From contig OY781093.1 in assembly GCA_963676355.1 (NCBI GenBank), positions 1,054,001 to 1,118,000 of the forward strand: a DNA stretch of 64,000 nt. The letters run 5' to 3'. The notes beneath the pieces are model-generated. The model was not told the origin of the DNA and made no database searches. It saw only the letters and a list, made by a program, of their open reading frames with translations. The number at the start of each line of letters is the position of its first letter. Position 1 is the first letter of the stretch. Origin of the DNA: JAGLOK01 sp963676355 (GTDB taxonomy: Bacteria; Bacillota; Clostridia; Christensenellales; UMGS416). The position numbers were made by a program, and so were the translations under genes. Of the stretch, positions 8,929-18,564 are shown one piece after another.

Positions 8929-10170
8929 TTAAAATCCTTTTATTAAATCATCCAGAGTGTCGCGCTTTCGGATTTCTTTTACTTCTCCGCCTGAAGTTAT
9001 CAGAACTTCTGCTGGACGAAGACGATTGTTATAGTTTGATGCCATAGAATAGCCATATGCTCCTGCGTCCATGACGCCGATGATATCGCCTATCTTGGTT
9101 TGTGGAAGTGTTCTTCCGATTGCGAGCTTGTCGCCGCTTTCGCAGATGTTTCCTACTACTGTAACTGTTTCCATGTTGCTTTTTTGTAACACACCGTCGG
9201 AGTATACTTCTATGTCGTGGTGTGAGTCATACATAACGGGACGCTGAAGAACATTGAAGCCAAGATCTGTTCCGACATAATCAATTCCAGCATGGTCTTT
9301 AAGTGCATATACAGTGCCAAGAAGGACTGAGCACTCAGACACGATATATCTTCCCGGCTCAATGCTGAAAGTTATTTCCTTGCCATAGTCGGCTACAAAT
9401 TTATTTATTACGTCATCGAGCCTTTTACCCAATGGTACAAGATCCAACCTATGCTGACCATCTTGCTTCATATAAGGTATGCCGAATCCACCACCGAAAT
9501 CTATAAACTCAAGGTCATCAAACTGCATTGCAAGTTTGCACATAAGCTCGGCGCTTGCGATGTATGCTGTTTCCTCTAGGAATAAGGAACCAATGTGTTG
9601 GTTTATTCCAGTCAGTTTCATATCGTATTTTTTGAGGATGTCTTTTACTTCACCGACTCTGTCGTCGTTGATGCCGAACTTTGTTTTTTTGCCGGCAGTT
9701 ACAACCTTTTCATGGTGACCTGCGCCGTAACCTGTGTTAAATCTCACTGCGACTTTTGCGCCAGGGAATGCCTCGCAAAACATTTCAAGCTGTGATAAGG
9801 AGTCAATACTGACTGTGATGTCACGGTCAACTGCGTATTTCATTTCCTCGGTTGAAACGTTGTTGCACACATAAAATATCTCATTTGGCTTAAACCCTGC
9901 TTTTTCAAGCACGAATATTTCTCCTGGGCTCATTGCATCTGCTCGCAAGCCTTCCTCATGCACTATTTTTAAAAGATGAAGGTTTGAGTTTGCCTTTATT
10001 GAATAATGCGGAGTAAACTTTTTATAATTTACAAGATTTTTCATTTCGCGGCATCTTTGGCGCAGTATGTCTTCATTATAAACATATAAAGGCGAACCGT
10101 ATTTTTCCACAAGCTCTTTTGGGTTAGTATTTTTATAGTAATCTACTTGCGGTGTGTAATAATCTTTCAT
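8929..10170 (-). CDS. lysA: diaminopimelate decarboxylase
   Basis: The 413-residue fold-type III PLP enzyme converts meso-diaminopimelate to L-lysine. The PLP lysine is K59 in HYSIKANSN. The glycine-rich phosphate site is in FIDFGGGFGIPY, the cysteine-containing CESGD motif is present, and the C-terminal MDAGAYGYSMASNYN matches the family. The HAD gene lies 53 bases upstream on the same strand, so the two are probably co-transcribed. No lysine riboswitch is visible in the short space between them. The close relative carboxynorspermidine decarboxylase is less likely given these motifs. Confidence 0.92.
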   Translation of the reverse strand: MKDYYTPQVDYYKNTNPKELVEKYGSPLYVYNEDILRQRCREMKNLVNYKKFTPHYSIKANSNLHLLKIVHEEGLRADAMSPGEIFVLEKAGFKPNEIFYVCNNVSTEEMKYAVDRDITVSIDSLSQLEMFCEAFPGAKVAVRFNTGYGAGHHEKVVTAGKKTKFGINDDRVGEVKDILKKYDMKLTGINQHIGSLFLEETAYIASAELMCKLAMQFDDLEFIDFGGGFGIPYMKQDGQHRLDLVPLGKRLDDVINKFVADYGKEITFSIEPGRYIVSECSVLLGTVYALKDHAGIDYVGTDLGFNVLQRPVMYDSHHDIEVYSDGVLQKSNMETVTVVGNICESGDKLAIGRTLPQTKIGDIIGVMDAGAYGYSMASNYNNRLRPAEVLITSGGEVKEIRKRDTLDDLIKGF

Positions 10171-10223
10171 CTTAATTCTCCGTATTTTAGTTTATTATGT
10201 TATACCACTTTAACGCGCAAAAC

Positions 10224-10868
10224 TCAAGTTAAAACATAGCTCACAGCGTCTAAAATGTCATTTGCTACATAATCGGCCATTTTTTTTTGGTCATTATCAG
10301 GTGGTTTGATATTTGGAATCATTACAGCATGCATACCAGCACTTTTTGCCGCCTGAATACCGGCAGGTGAATCTTCAAACACTACACAGTCAGAAGGTGA
10401 TGCTTCAAGTCTTTTTGCAGCAAGCAAAAATATATCAGGGGCAGGTTTTCCGTTTTCAACTTCATCACCAAAAGCTAGTTTATCGATGTGAGACAAAAGA
10501 TTGGTTTTTTCTAATCTAAAGTACGCTCTTTTTTTATCAGTTGAGGTGGCGAGGGCAATCTTCATTCCTGATTCTTTTATTTTAGAAAGGCTTTCTTCTG
10601 CATTTTTTATAACAGGAGCTCCTATAGTATTCAGGTGATTTACGAAGTATGACTCTCTTTTGGCGTAAAACATATCATAATCTACGGGGATATATTTTTC
10701 CATGATTGCTCTTGAACCTTTTGAGTCTATACCGATTGTTTTTATAAATATATCTTCACGGAATTCAAAGCCATAATAAGCAGCACTTTTTTTGAACATT
10801 TCAAAAACTAAACGCTCGGTGTCTATCAAAACACCATCCATGTCAGATATTAAATACTTAAATTTCAT
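10224..10868 (-). CDS. HAD superfamily phosphatase, beta-phosphoglucomutase-like
   Basis: The 214-residue protein has the HAD motifs in order: DMDGVLID (nucleophile D9, general acid D11), ALATSTDKKR (motif II), a lysine in NGKPAPDIF (motif III) and FEDSPAGIQAAKSAGM (motif IV). A helical cap lies between motifs I and II (about 17-85). The family dephosphorylates or isomerises small phospho-metabolites; the substrate cannot be told. It is upstream of lysA on the same strand. Confidence 0.88.
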   Translation of the reverse strand: MKFKYLISDMDGVLIDTERLVFEMFKKSAAYYGFEFREDIFIKTIGIDSKGSRAIMEKYIPVDYDMFYAKRESYFVNHLNTIGAPVIKNAEESLSKIKESGMKIALATSTDKKRAYFRLEKTNLLSHIDKLAFGDEVENGKPAPDIFLLAAKRLEASPSDCVVFEDSPAGIQAAKSAGMHAVMIPNIKPPDNDQKKMADYVANDILDAVSYVLT

Positions 10869-10948
10869 AAGCTCTCCTTTAACTTCAATTTATTTTACAT
10901 CATATTTGTTTGCATGCAACTAAAACGATGTAAAATAATGATAAATTG

Positions 10949-10957
10949 TGCTATAAT
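10949..10957 (+). promoter_or_regulatory. extended -10 promoter for the M42 peptidase operon
   Basis: TGCTATAAT lies about 55 bases before the first M42 start. The upstream hexamer at 17-bp spacing (TGTAAA) is a poor -35, so the TG extension probably matters. Confidence 0.5.
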
Positions 10958-11011
10958 AGCTAAATTAAATTCGGCAGAAACAGTATCTGTCAGGGACGAA
11001 AGGAATAGATA

Positions 11012-12037
11012 ATGTCCAACAAAAAATATTTAAAAAATCTTTTGCAGGCAAAAGCAGTTTCAGGCTTTGAAGGTAATGCCGCTGAGATTGTCCAAAAAAA
11101 GTTTTATGACACATTCGGCAATGCCCAAACAGATGAATTCTTTAATGTAACATCAATATATGGAAAAGGAAGTCCGGTTATCTATATGAGCGCTCATATA
11201 GATGAAGTTGGCCTTATGGTCCATACAGTTGAAGATGATGGATTCTTGGGCTTTTGCTCAGTTGGCGGAGTTGATCCCAGAGTGCTTATGGCTCAAGAAG
11301 TCAATATCACAACCGAGAGCGGTGAAGTGATTTATGGAATAATCGGGGCAAAGCCTCCGCACGTGCTTTCTCCTGACGATGTAAAAAAAGCACCAAAAAT
11401 GGACGATCTTTTTATCGACACGGGGCTTAAAGCGGAAGACGTTAAAAGCAAAGTGAGTGTTGGCGATATGGTGACATTTATTGCACCTCCAATAGAGATT
11501 CTGAATAAAAAGATGGCATCTAAATCATTGGATGATAGGATGGGCACATTGGTGCTGATGCAAGCTTATAAATACATTAAGAAAAGAGATTTTAAGGGCA
11601 AGGCAGTTTTTTGCGCTAGCACACAAGAAGAGATTGGATCTAGAGGCGCTAAGGTGTCTGCTTTTAGAGAAAATCCTGATATAGCCATCGCAATTGACGT
11701 GACGCATGGTAAAACACCTGATTCAAAGGATAACGAATCATTTGAAATGGATAAAGTGTGTATAGCCTTAACTCCGTATTGTGACAGGAAAATAGTTGAG
11801 ATGTTTAAGAAGGCATCTGAAAACTGCGGAGTAGAAATCGAGCTTGATGTTGCAGGAAAGTGGACGGGCACTGATGGTGATGAACTGCAGATTGTGCGCG
11901 AAGGAGTTTCAATGGGAGTAATTGCGGTGCCACTTAAATACATGCACACCACAGTTGAAACACTATCATTAAAAACGATTAAAAAAGCAGGAAAGCTCTT
12001 GGGAGAGTTTCTTATTATTGCAGGAGGCGCAGAATGA
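11012..12037 (+). CDS. M42 family metallopeptidase (first of three)
   Basis: The 341-residue protein has the M42 aminopeptidase ligands: SAHIDEVG, DDRMG, TQEEIGSRG (catalytic and metal glutamates), DVTHG and MHTTVE at the C-terminus. M42 enzymes are cytosolic, co-catalytic dinuclear metal aminopeptidases that form dodecameric shells and trim peptides. A good GGACGAAAGGA region precedes the ATG. The stop overlaps the next M42 gene by 4 bases (ATGA). Confidence 0.93.
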   Translation: MSNKKYLKNLLQAKAVSGFEGNAAEIVQKKFYDTFGNAQTDEFFNVTSIYGKGSPVIYMSAHIDEVGLMVHTVEDDGFLGFCSVGGVDPRVLMAQEVNITTESGEVIYGIIGAKPPHVLSPDDVKKAPKMDDLFIDTGLKAEDVKSKVSVGDMVTFIAPPIEILNKKMASKSLDDRMGTLVLMQAYKYIKKRDFKGKAVFCASTQEEIGSRGAKVSAFRENPDIAIAIDVTHGKTPDSKDNESFEMDKVCIALTPYCDRKIVEMFKKASENCGVEIELDVAGKWTGTDGDELQIVREGVSMGVIAVPLKYMHTTVETLSLKTIKKAGKLLGEFLIIAGGAE

Positions 12038-13080
12038 AAAATCTAAAAGAACTGGTTGCACTGCGCGGCGTTTCAGGAGACGAAAGCGAAGTAATAAATT
12101 ACATTAAGGAGTGTTGCAAAAAGCTTGGATGTGATGTTAAAACGGACAGGCTTGGTAATGTTATAGCAACTAAAAAAGGCACGTCAAGCTCAGAAAAAAA
12201 TGTGATGCTGTGTGCTCATATGGATGAAGTCGGGCTTATAATTGACACAATAGATAAATCGGGAACATTAAGATTTGCACCTGTGGGCGGAATGGATACG
12301 AGGATATTGGTTTCAAAACGTGTACTTGTGGGCAAAGAGCGTATCCCTGGTGTTATCGGCGTAAAAGCTATTCACTTGCTTGAGCGTGCGGACATGAACC
12401 GTCCGCCAAAAGTGAAAGAGCTATATATTGATATTGGCGCAAAAGATGAAGAAGATGCAAAAAAACATGTTCAAAAAGGTGACACTTGTATATTTGCAGG
12501 AGATGTTGTGGAATATGGCGATGGTATGCTAAAAACGCGCGCACTGGATGACAGAGCGGGATGTGCTGCGATATTAAATGCATTAGAGCAGGACTATCCT
12601 GTCAATGTGACTGCTGTGTTTTCTGTTCAGGAAGAAGTGGGGCTTCGTGGGGCGACTGTTGCGGCATATAGCGTGAACCCTGATTGCGCTATAGTTCTTG
12701 AAGGAACTACTTGCGCTGACATGCACGGCGTTCCTGATCATCTCAGAGTAACGAGAATCGGCGAAGGCTGCGCAATTACCATGATGGACAGAGCGGCAAT
12801 TCCAAACAAGGAACTAAAGAAGTTTGTTACAGACACTGCCGATAAAAATGATATCAAGTGGCAGTATCGCTCTCACACTTTTGGGGGAACAGATGCAGGA
12901 GCAATCCAGCTTTCAAACGAAGGTGTACCAGTGGTTAATATATCTACACCGTGCAGATATATTCATTCACCTGTGAGCTCAATGAAGATAAGCGACTATG
13001 AAGCGCAAAAAGAGCTTCTGGTTGCTACACTTAAAGATATGGACAAATATTTTGATAACGGAGGACAAAATGTCGATTAA
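12034..13080 (+). CDS. M42 family metallopeptidase (second of three)
   Basis: The 348-residue paralogue keeps CAHMDEVG, DDRAG, VQEEVGLRG and YIHSPVSS. At the metal-bridging position where the other two have DVT it reads LEGTTCADMHG, a variant known in a subgroup of M42 enzymes, so its specificity probably differs. It overlaps the genes on both sides by 4 and 11 bases, which shows tight coupling. Confidence 0.92.
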   Translation: MKNLKELVALRGVSGDESEVINYIKECCKKLGCDVKTDRLGNVIATKKGTSSSEKNVMLCAHMDEVGLIIDTIDKSGTLRFAPVGGMDTRILVSKRVLVGKERIPGVIGVKAIHLLERADMNRPPKVKELYIDIGAKDEEDAKKHVQKGDTCIFAGDVVEYGDGMLKTRALDDRAGCAAILNALEQDYPVNVTAVFSVQEEVGLRGATVAAYSVNPDCAIVLEGTTCADMHGVPDHLRVTRIGEGCAITMMDRAAIPNKELKKFVTDTADKNDIKWQYRSHTFGGTDAGAIQLSNEGVPVVNISTPCRYIHSPVSSMKISDYEAQKELLVATLKDMDKYFDNGGQNVD

Positions 13081-14065
13081 TAGTATTTTAAAAAAACTTT
13101 GCACAACATATGGCCCAACAGGCAATGAGCAGCAAGTTTCAGATGTGATTCGCGAAATGGTGGAACCTTATGCTGATGAGATAAAACAAGACACAATGGG
13201 GAATCTTATTGTACTTAAAAAGGGAAGTCCCGGCGGTAAAAAAGTTATGCTTGCAGCTCACATGGACGAAATAGGTCTTATAGTAACTCATATAGATGAT
13301 AACGGATTTTTGCGTGTTGCTCCTGTTGGTGGGGTTAGTCCGTACAATTCAATACATAGTCGTGTTGAGTTTGAAAGCGGACTTGTTGGCGTGGTAGGAC
13401 GTGAAACAAAAGACGTTAAAATTCAAGAATTGAAGATAGACAATCTGTTTGTGGACATCGGAGTTTCCACCAAGAAGCAAGCTGAAAGAAAAGTGCAGAT
13501 AGGCGACATTGCAAAATTTACTGCTCCATACGTCAAGATGGGCAAACGTGTGTCTTCTCCGGCTATGGATGACAGATGCGGATGTGCTGTTTTGATTGAT
13601 CTTATTTCAAAGATTGAAGGCAGCGCTCTAGATATATATTTTGTATTCACTGTGCAGGAGGAGGTTGGACTTCGAGGCGCGACCACAGCAGCATTTGGAA
13701 TACGCCCAGACTTAGGTATCGCTTTGGATGTGACAGCTACAGGAGACACACCCGAATGTATGCGTATGGCGATAGATTTGGGCAAAGGGCCTGCAATTAA
13801 GATAAAAGACAGATCGCTTATAAGCAATCCTAAAGTTGTGAAACTGTTAACTTCCGCAGCAGAAAAAGCAAAAATTAAAACTCAACGGGAAGTGCTGCTT
13901 TATGGTGGTACAGACAGCGGCGCTATCCAAATGACAGGCGACGGAGTTCCTGCTGGAGTTATATCGATACCATGTAGATATGTTCATTCACAGGCAGAAA
14001 CAATTGACCTCGGCGACTTAGAAGGTGCAGTGAAACTTTTGGAGGCAGCACTCGGCAAACAATAA
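13070..14065 (+). CDS. M42 family metallopeptidase (third of three)
   Basis: The 331-residue protein has AAHMDEIG, DDRCG, VQEEVGLRG, DVTATGDTPE and YVHSQAET, a complete M42 set. I chose ATG 13070 (MSINS) because GGAGG lies five bases before it; an in-frame ATG at 12998 lies deep inside the preceding gene. M42 subunits with different specificities can assemble into mixed complexes in some organisms, so three adjacent genes could encode one multi-specific peptidase particle; that is inference. Confidence 0.93.
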   Translation: MSINSILKKLCTTYGPTGNEQQVSDVIREMVEPYADEIKQDTMGNLIVLKKGSPGGKKVMLAAHMDEIGLIVTHIDDNGFLRVAPVGGVSPYNSIHSRVEFESGLVGVVGRETKDVKIQELKIDNLFVDIGVSTKKQAERKVQIGDIAKFTAPYVKMGKRVSSPAMDDRCGCAVLIDLISKIEGSALDIYFVFTVQEEVGLRGATTAAFGIRPDLGIALDVTATGDTPECMRMAIDLGKGPAIKIKDRSLISNPKVVKLLTSAAEKAKIKTQREVLLYGGTDSGAIQMTGDGVPAGVISIPCRYVHSQAETIDLGDLEGAVKLLEAALGKQ

Positions 14066-14077
14066 AGGGAGCATTAT

Positions 14078-14986
14078 ATGCAGCACATTAATATTACAGC
14101 AAATGATGGCTTGAAATTGGGTGGCTATAAATGGCATTTAGATAATCCTAAGGCAATAGTTGTGATTGTCCATGGCATGGCAGAACATAGTGCGAGATAT
14201 GATAGATTTGCAAAGGATTTAAATGAAAATGGATATGCTTCGGTGGCTGTGGATTTGCGCGGACACGGAAAATCCGTAGAAGATGGCAAAAAAGGATATT
14301 TCGTAAAAAAAGATGGATGGCGTATCGTTTTAGATGATATAAAAGTGCTTGTTGATTTTGCAAAAGAAAGCTACCCTGATGTTCCTGTCATATTATTTGG
14401 GCATTCTATGGGCTCGATTTTTTCCAGAGTGTTTATGATGGATTATGGCAAAGAGATTGATGTTTGCGTGCTGTCGGGAGTTACAATTAATAAAAAAGGT
14501 TTGAGGGATATTGCTCCATTAATAACGAATATCGTTGCTTTGTTTGGAGCTGACAAGCCGTCTAGCTTGCTAAATGATATGTCGTTTGGTGAGTTTAACA
14601 AACAATTTGAGCCAGCAAGAACAGCCTTTGATTGGATTTCGAGGGATGAAGATGAGGTTGATAAATATATAAAAGACGATATGTGTGGATTTGCATGCAC
14701 ACCAAAGCTTTTTAATGATGTATCAAAATCTATACTCTATACTTTAAAGCAAGACAATATTGAGAGAATACCTAAAGATCTTAAAACATTTATTGTATCA
14801 GGTGAAAAAGATCCTGCCGGAAGCAATGGATATGATGCGAAATATCTATATGAAAGCTACAAAAGCACCGGAGTGCCTGTGGAGTGCAAAGTATATCCTG
14901 ATGCACGGCATGAGCTTCTAAATGAGATTAATCGTGACGAAGTTACGAGAGATATTATTTCTTTTTTAGATAGCTGCGTAGGATAA
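14078..14986 (+). CDS. alpha/beta hydrolase, monoacylglycerol-lipase-like
   Basis: The 302-residue protein matches the serine aminopeptidase S33/lysophospholipase (Hydrolase_4) family: VHGMAEHSARYDRFA, DLRGHGKS, the nucleophile elbow GHSMGS, an aspartate in SGEKDPAG and a histidine in YPDARHELLNE. It has no signal peptide, so it should be cytosolic. It follows the third M42 gene by 12 bases and ends at the terminator at 14998. Likely substrates are monoacylglycerols or other esters. Confidence 0.9.
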   Translation: MQHINITANDGLKLGGYKWHLDNPKAIVVIVHGMAEHSARYDRFAKDLNENGYASVAVDLRGHGKSVEDGKKGYFVKKDGWRIVLDDIKVLVDFAKESYPDVPVILFGHSMGSIFSRVFMMDYGKEIDVCVLSGVTINKKGLRDIAPLITNIVALFGADKPSSLLNDMSFGEFNKQFEPARTAFDWISRDEDEVDKYIKDDMCGFACTPKLFNDVSKSILYTLKQDNIERIPKDLKTFIVSGEKDPAGSNGYDAKYLYESYKSTGVPVECKVYPDARHELLNEINRDEVTRDIISFLDSCVG

Positions 14987-14997
14987 TGCGGTAAAAT

Positions 14998-15027
14998 AAA
15001 AAACGGTTCATTTAGAACCGTTTTTTT
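14998..15027. terminator. terminator shared by the hydrolase and murG-like genes
   Basis: A 9-bp stem AAACGGTTC/GAACCGTTT with loop ATTTA is followed by T7 on the plus strand and by a T-rich run on the minus strand. It lies between convergent genes. Confidence 0.85.
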
Positions 15028-15036
15028 GTATACATT

Positions 15037-16101
15037 TTAATTTGAGGCTAACATAATCTGTTGGAACAGCTTGTATAGACCATTTTGAACATCTGCTTTT
15101 TCAAGTGCCTTAATATATTTATCCTTATTATCATTTGTACGCATCAATGTGTCATACAAAGTAATATCATTCATTTTTTCTTGATAAAGAACATTTGCCC
15201 AGCCGTTATTTTTGAAATAGTTAGCATTTTTAATCTGATCGCCGCGGCTTGCTGAGAGCGGTAGTGGTATAAGAAGCATTGGTTTGCCAAGTGCGGCAAA
15301 CTCAAAAATGGAGTTTGCGCCAGCACGGGCTAATATAATATCTGCGGCTGCAAGCAGATGAGGGAGCTCTTCTGTTACGTATCCGAATTGACGGTATCCT
15401 GCTCTGCCTTCAAGTTCAGGAAGCAGATTTTTTTCACCTCTTATATGGATAATCTGAAAATTATCAATAAGCTTGTCCAATGATTTGTCAACCGCTGCAT
15501 TTATGGCTGCAGCGCCAGATGAGCCTCCCATGATAAGAAGTATGGGGCGGCTTCTTTCAAATCCACACATTATCATACCGCGCAAATTATCACCTGAAGT
15601 TATTTCCGGACGCACAGGAGAGCCTGTTGCCAGTCCTTTTTCTCCGGCAAGTTTCGCGGCTTGTGGGAATGTGGTACACATTACTTTGCAAAATGGTCGA
15701 CATATTTTATTTGCAAGCCCCGGCGACATGTCGCTTTCATGGATTACTATAGGAACCTTTTTTAGAGCGCAAGCAAGCACAACGGGAACAGAAACAAAGC
15801 CACCCTTTGAAAAGCATACGTTTGGCTTAATTTTTTTTATTAGTTTTAGTGATTGAAAGAACCCTGCAATTATTTTAAAAGGATCGGTAAAATTTTCGAG
15901 TGAAAAATATCTTCTAAGTTTTCCAGAGGATATTTCGTGATAGCTTACATCTTTATATTGTGCAATAAGCTTCTTTTCAATACCTTCTTTTGATCCTATA
16001 TAGTGCATTTCATATTCGGCGTTCTTTAATAAAGGCATCAGAGCAATATTGGGCACAACATGACCGGCTGTGCCTCCGCCTGTAAGTACAATTGTCTTCA
16101 T
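15037..16101 (-). CDS. murG: MurG-type UDP-GlcNAc transferase
   Basis: The 354-residue GT-B glycosyltransferase starts with LTGGGTAGHVVPN, and carries HESDMSPGLANKI and a C-terminal donor site with GGSSGAAAIN, ARAGANSIFEFAALGKPMLLIPLP. This matches undecaprenyl-PP-MurNAc-pentapeptide GlcNAc transferase, which makes lipid II at the inner membrane face. It stands outside any division/cell-wall cluster and has the HESDM variant rather than HEQN, so it may be a second MurG-like enzyme of the genome rather than the housekeeping copy. Confidence 0.88.
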   Translation of the reverse strand: MKTIVLTGGGTAGHVVPNIALMPLLKNAEYEMHYIGSKEGIEKKLIAQYKDVSYHEISSGKLRRYFSLENFTDPFKIIAGFFQSLKLIKKIKPNVCFSKGGFVSVPVVLACALKKVPIVIHESDMSPGLANKICRPFCKVMCTTFPQAAKLAGEKGLATGSPVRPEITSGDNLRGMIMCGFERSRPILLIMGGSSGAAAINAAVDKSLDKLIDNFQIIHIRGEKNLLPELEGRAGYRQFGYVTEELPHLLAAADIILARAGANSIFEFAALGKPMLLIPLPLSASRGDQIKNANYFKNNGWANVLYQEKMNDITLYDTLMRTNDNKDKYIKALEKADVQNGLYKLFQQIMLASN

Positions 16102-16161
16102 CTAAATCTCCGTAATTTTTCTTTAGCCATTATAACATAATAAGATGTAAAATCATTATAA

Positions 16162-16195
16162 AAAACAAGGATTCCTTTACAGAAAGCCTTGTTTT
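16162..16195 (-). terminator. terminator after cheW
   Basis: The perfect 9-bp stem AAAACAAGG/CCTTGTTTT lies between cheW and murG. Read on the minus strand it is followed by a T6 tract, so the two minus-strand genes are probably separate transcripts. Confidence 0.7.
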
Positions 16196-16277
16196 AGAAA
16201 TTATTGATAAATGAAAAGTTTTTGCCTCTATCAGATAGCATCAATTCAACTATGAATTTGAGGTTCTCGCATTATTT

Positions 16278-16733
16278 TTATATTTCTTCTGTTTCAGATG
16301 ACAGAAGTACTTTTTTAGGATCAAGCAACATAACCACTTTTTCTTCGACTTTACCTATGCCTGTAATATATTCGTTCTCTTGTGAATCTTCGCGCTTAGG
16401 CGGGCCATCTACATTTTCCTCATCAATTGACATTACTTCGTGAACTGTGTCCACGATAATCCCACTAGATTTTATTCCGGATTGTGTTTGAAGCTCGAGA
16501 ACTATAATAGAAGTTCGGGCATCAAATTCTTTTTCGGGCATGCCAAGGCGGAGCCGCAGATCGGTTACTGGGATTATTTTACCTCTAAGATTTAGTACGC
16601 CTATTATGTATTCAGGCAGCCTTGGGACTTTAGTTATGGACATCATACCTATTATTTCTTTTACACTCAAAATAGGAATAGCATACTCTTCCTTTTTTAA
16701 TCCGAATGTTAAATATTTGTTTTCCTGAGCCAT
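16278..16733 (-). CDS. cheW: CheW-like chemotaxis coupling protein
   Basis: The 151-residue protein is a single CheW domain: YLTFGLKKEEYAIPILSVKEIIG, PRLPEYIIGVLNLRGKIIPVTDLR and a final VEEKVVMLLDPKKVL. CheW joins chemoreceptors to the CheA kinase. No other chemotaxis gene is in the window, so this is an orphan copy. AGGAGG lies just before the ATG. Confidence 0.93.
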   Translation of the reverse strand: MAQENKYLTFGLKKEEYAIPILSVKEIIGMMSITKVPRLPEYIIGVLNLRGKIIPVTDLRLRLGMPEKEFDARTSIIVLELQTQSGIKSSGIIVDTVHEVMSIDEENVDGPPKREDSQENEYITGIGKVEEKVVMLLDPKKVLLSSETEEI

Positions 16734-16892
16734 TTATACCTCCTAGGGTTGATATGAGTTTACGATGAAAGCTTTGAGTGGGTACTTAATATATTACATA
16801 TATTATATCGTAAAAATAAGGTAATAATTTAATTTATTTCTAGAAACAAATAAAAAAATATAAAATATTGAACTGGAAATTACAAATTTTGT

Positions 16893-16920
16893 TTGATTTA
16901 TAATTTTTGACACTTATAAT
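16893..16920 (+). promoter_or_regulatory. sigma-A-like promoter for the first alkaline phosphatase gene
   Basis: TTGATT and TATAAT are separated by 16 bp, about 35 bases before the ATG at 16954. No Pho box was recognised. Confidence 0.5.
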
Positions 16921-16953
16921 ATAGAAAAGTTGGTAAAGAGAAAGAGTAATTGA

Positions 16954-18498
16954 ATGAAAAAAACCATTATATTTTTATTTTGTATTGTAATATCAATATC
17001 CGGATGCAGCAATTTAGTTGTTACAAAAGAGATTAATAATAGAGAAAAGACTTTACTGGAACAGGAAACAACATCACTGATAGATAAAAGCGCGATTACA
17101 ACTATGCCGTTAATCACATTGAGCCCTGAGCCCAGTGCAACACATTATCAGCCTGTGTCACCTGAAAAACCGAAATATATCTTCTATATTATTGGAGATG
17201 GAATGGGATATGCTCATTTATTGCTGGGTAATATTTATGAGAAGATCTTACATAATGACTGGGCGCATGAAGCTTATTGGGACAGCTTTTCTCAGCAGAG
17301 GCTTGTTGAAGGGTGCGGAGAATCTTCAAGTGGAGGAACTGCACTTGCAACAGGATATATCACAAAAGAAGGATTGATTTCACAGACACCTGATGGAGAT
17401 AAGCTCTATACAATAATGGATAGGGCTGAAGATAATGGATATGCAACTGGAGTAATAAGCAATGCTTCGTTGACCGATGCTACCCCAGCAACGTTCATAT
17501 CTCATGCTAGTGGGAGATCAAAATCGGCATCAATAAGTGAAAAGATAGCTTTCAGTGGAATTGATTATCTCGCAGGTGGAGGAATGAAATACATTCTTTC
17601 AGAAGATACGGCAAAACAGTGGAACAATGTTGATTTAGCATCGCGGATGGTAGACTTTAAAGGTGCTAGCTTTATCATGGAAGATTTTTTGGATCAAGGT
17701 TATACTTCTTTTTGGGGAACGGAAGGAATAAATATATATAATAGCAAGCTTGACACATTTAATGTTAATGAAGGGGATAAGCTGCTTGCATTGTTTGAAA
17801 CGGAACACATGCTGTTTCAGTCATACAAGTATAAAATGAAAAGGGCACAGTCATGCGCATCAGAACCTGACTTGGATGAGATGACTCAGGATGCTATAAA
17901 CTTTCTTTCAAAAGACGAAGACGGCTTCATATTGATGATTGAGCAGGCGCTTATTGATAAATCTTGTCATTATAATGACTTGGCAACTACCGCACAGGAA
18001 ATGCATATGATGGAAAAAACATTGGAGACTGTATTTGACTTTTATTATGATCATCCTGATGAAACATTGATAGTAATGACCGCAGACCATGAGACTGGAT
18101 ATTTAAAACACACTGATGAAGCATATAACACTATTTTAAAATTGCCTTTAATTAATTGGTACGACACCGATTACAAAGAGCTTGGCAGTTTTTTAGTGGA
18201 GGAATGTGATGTTTATGTTAGCGCGGGCAAGCTTAGAGACTACAAGGAGACAGGTGTTCTTGACTTGTGGGGAGATGATGATGAAGATTATGCTCTGCTT
18301 CATGGCATAATAACAGAAGCACTTTGTGAAAACTATGGAATATATTCAAGAAGTGATCAGCATTCAGGGTTACCAGTACCATGTTACAGCGAGGGAGTAA
18401 AAGCAGATGTTTTTGCGGAGGTAGAACATATCTCAGATATCCCGAAACTTTTGATGGAGATAATGGGTTGGAGAAGCCTTCCTGAGATTAATGAATAA
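16954..18498 (+). CDS. alkaline phosphatase family lipoprotein
   Basis: The 514-residue protein has a lipoprotein signal (hydrophobic core then SGCS). The alkaline phosphatase fold is shown by IIGDGMGYAH (metal aspartate), ESSSGGTALATG (nucleophile serine), SHASGR and TADHETG (metal ligands). Where E. coli PhoA has Asp-Ser-Ala, this protein has Glu-Ser-Ser. It should hydrolyse phosphomonoesters outside the membrane. The next gene is a paralogue in tandem. A Ser/Thr-rich linker (about residues 25-65) separates anchor and enzyme. Confidence 0.88.
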   Translation: MKKTIIFLFCIVISISGCSNLVVTKEINNREKTLLEQETTSLIDKSAITTMPLITLSPEPSATHYQPVSPEKPKYIFYIIGDGMGYAHLLLGNIYEKILHNDWAHEAYWDSFSQQRLVEGCGESSSGGTALATGYITKEGLISQTPDGDKLYTIMDRAEDNGYATGVISNASLTDATPATFISHASGRSKSASISEKIAFSGIDYLAGGGMKYILSEDTAKQWNNVDLASRMVDFKGASFIMEDFLDQGYTSFWGTEGINIYNSKLDTFNVNEGDKLLALFETEHMLFQSYKYKMKRAQSCASEPDLDEMTQDAINFLSKDEDGFILMIEQALIDKSCHYNDLATTAQEMHMMEKTLETVFDFYYDHPDETLIVMTADHETGYLKHTDEAYNTILKLPLINWYDTDYKELGSFLVEECDVYVSAGKLRDYKETGVLDLWGDDDEDYALLHGIITEALCENYGIYSRSDQHSGLPVPCYSEGVKADVFAEVEHISDIPKLLMEIMGWRSLPEINE

Positions 18499-18564
18499 TA
18501 ATTATTCAATATTTTAATAGCTATTTGTTTTGACTGTATCATTTATTTGTATCATAATTATAGA

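Noticed and set aside
10171..10223. Lysine riboswitch upstream of lysA
   Set aside because: Only 53 bases lie between lysA and the upstream gene, far too short for an L-box.
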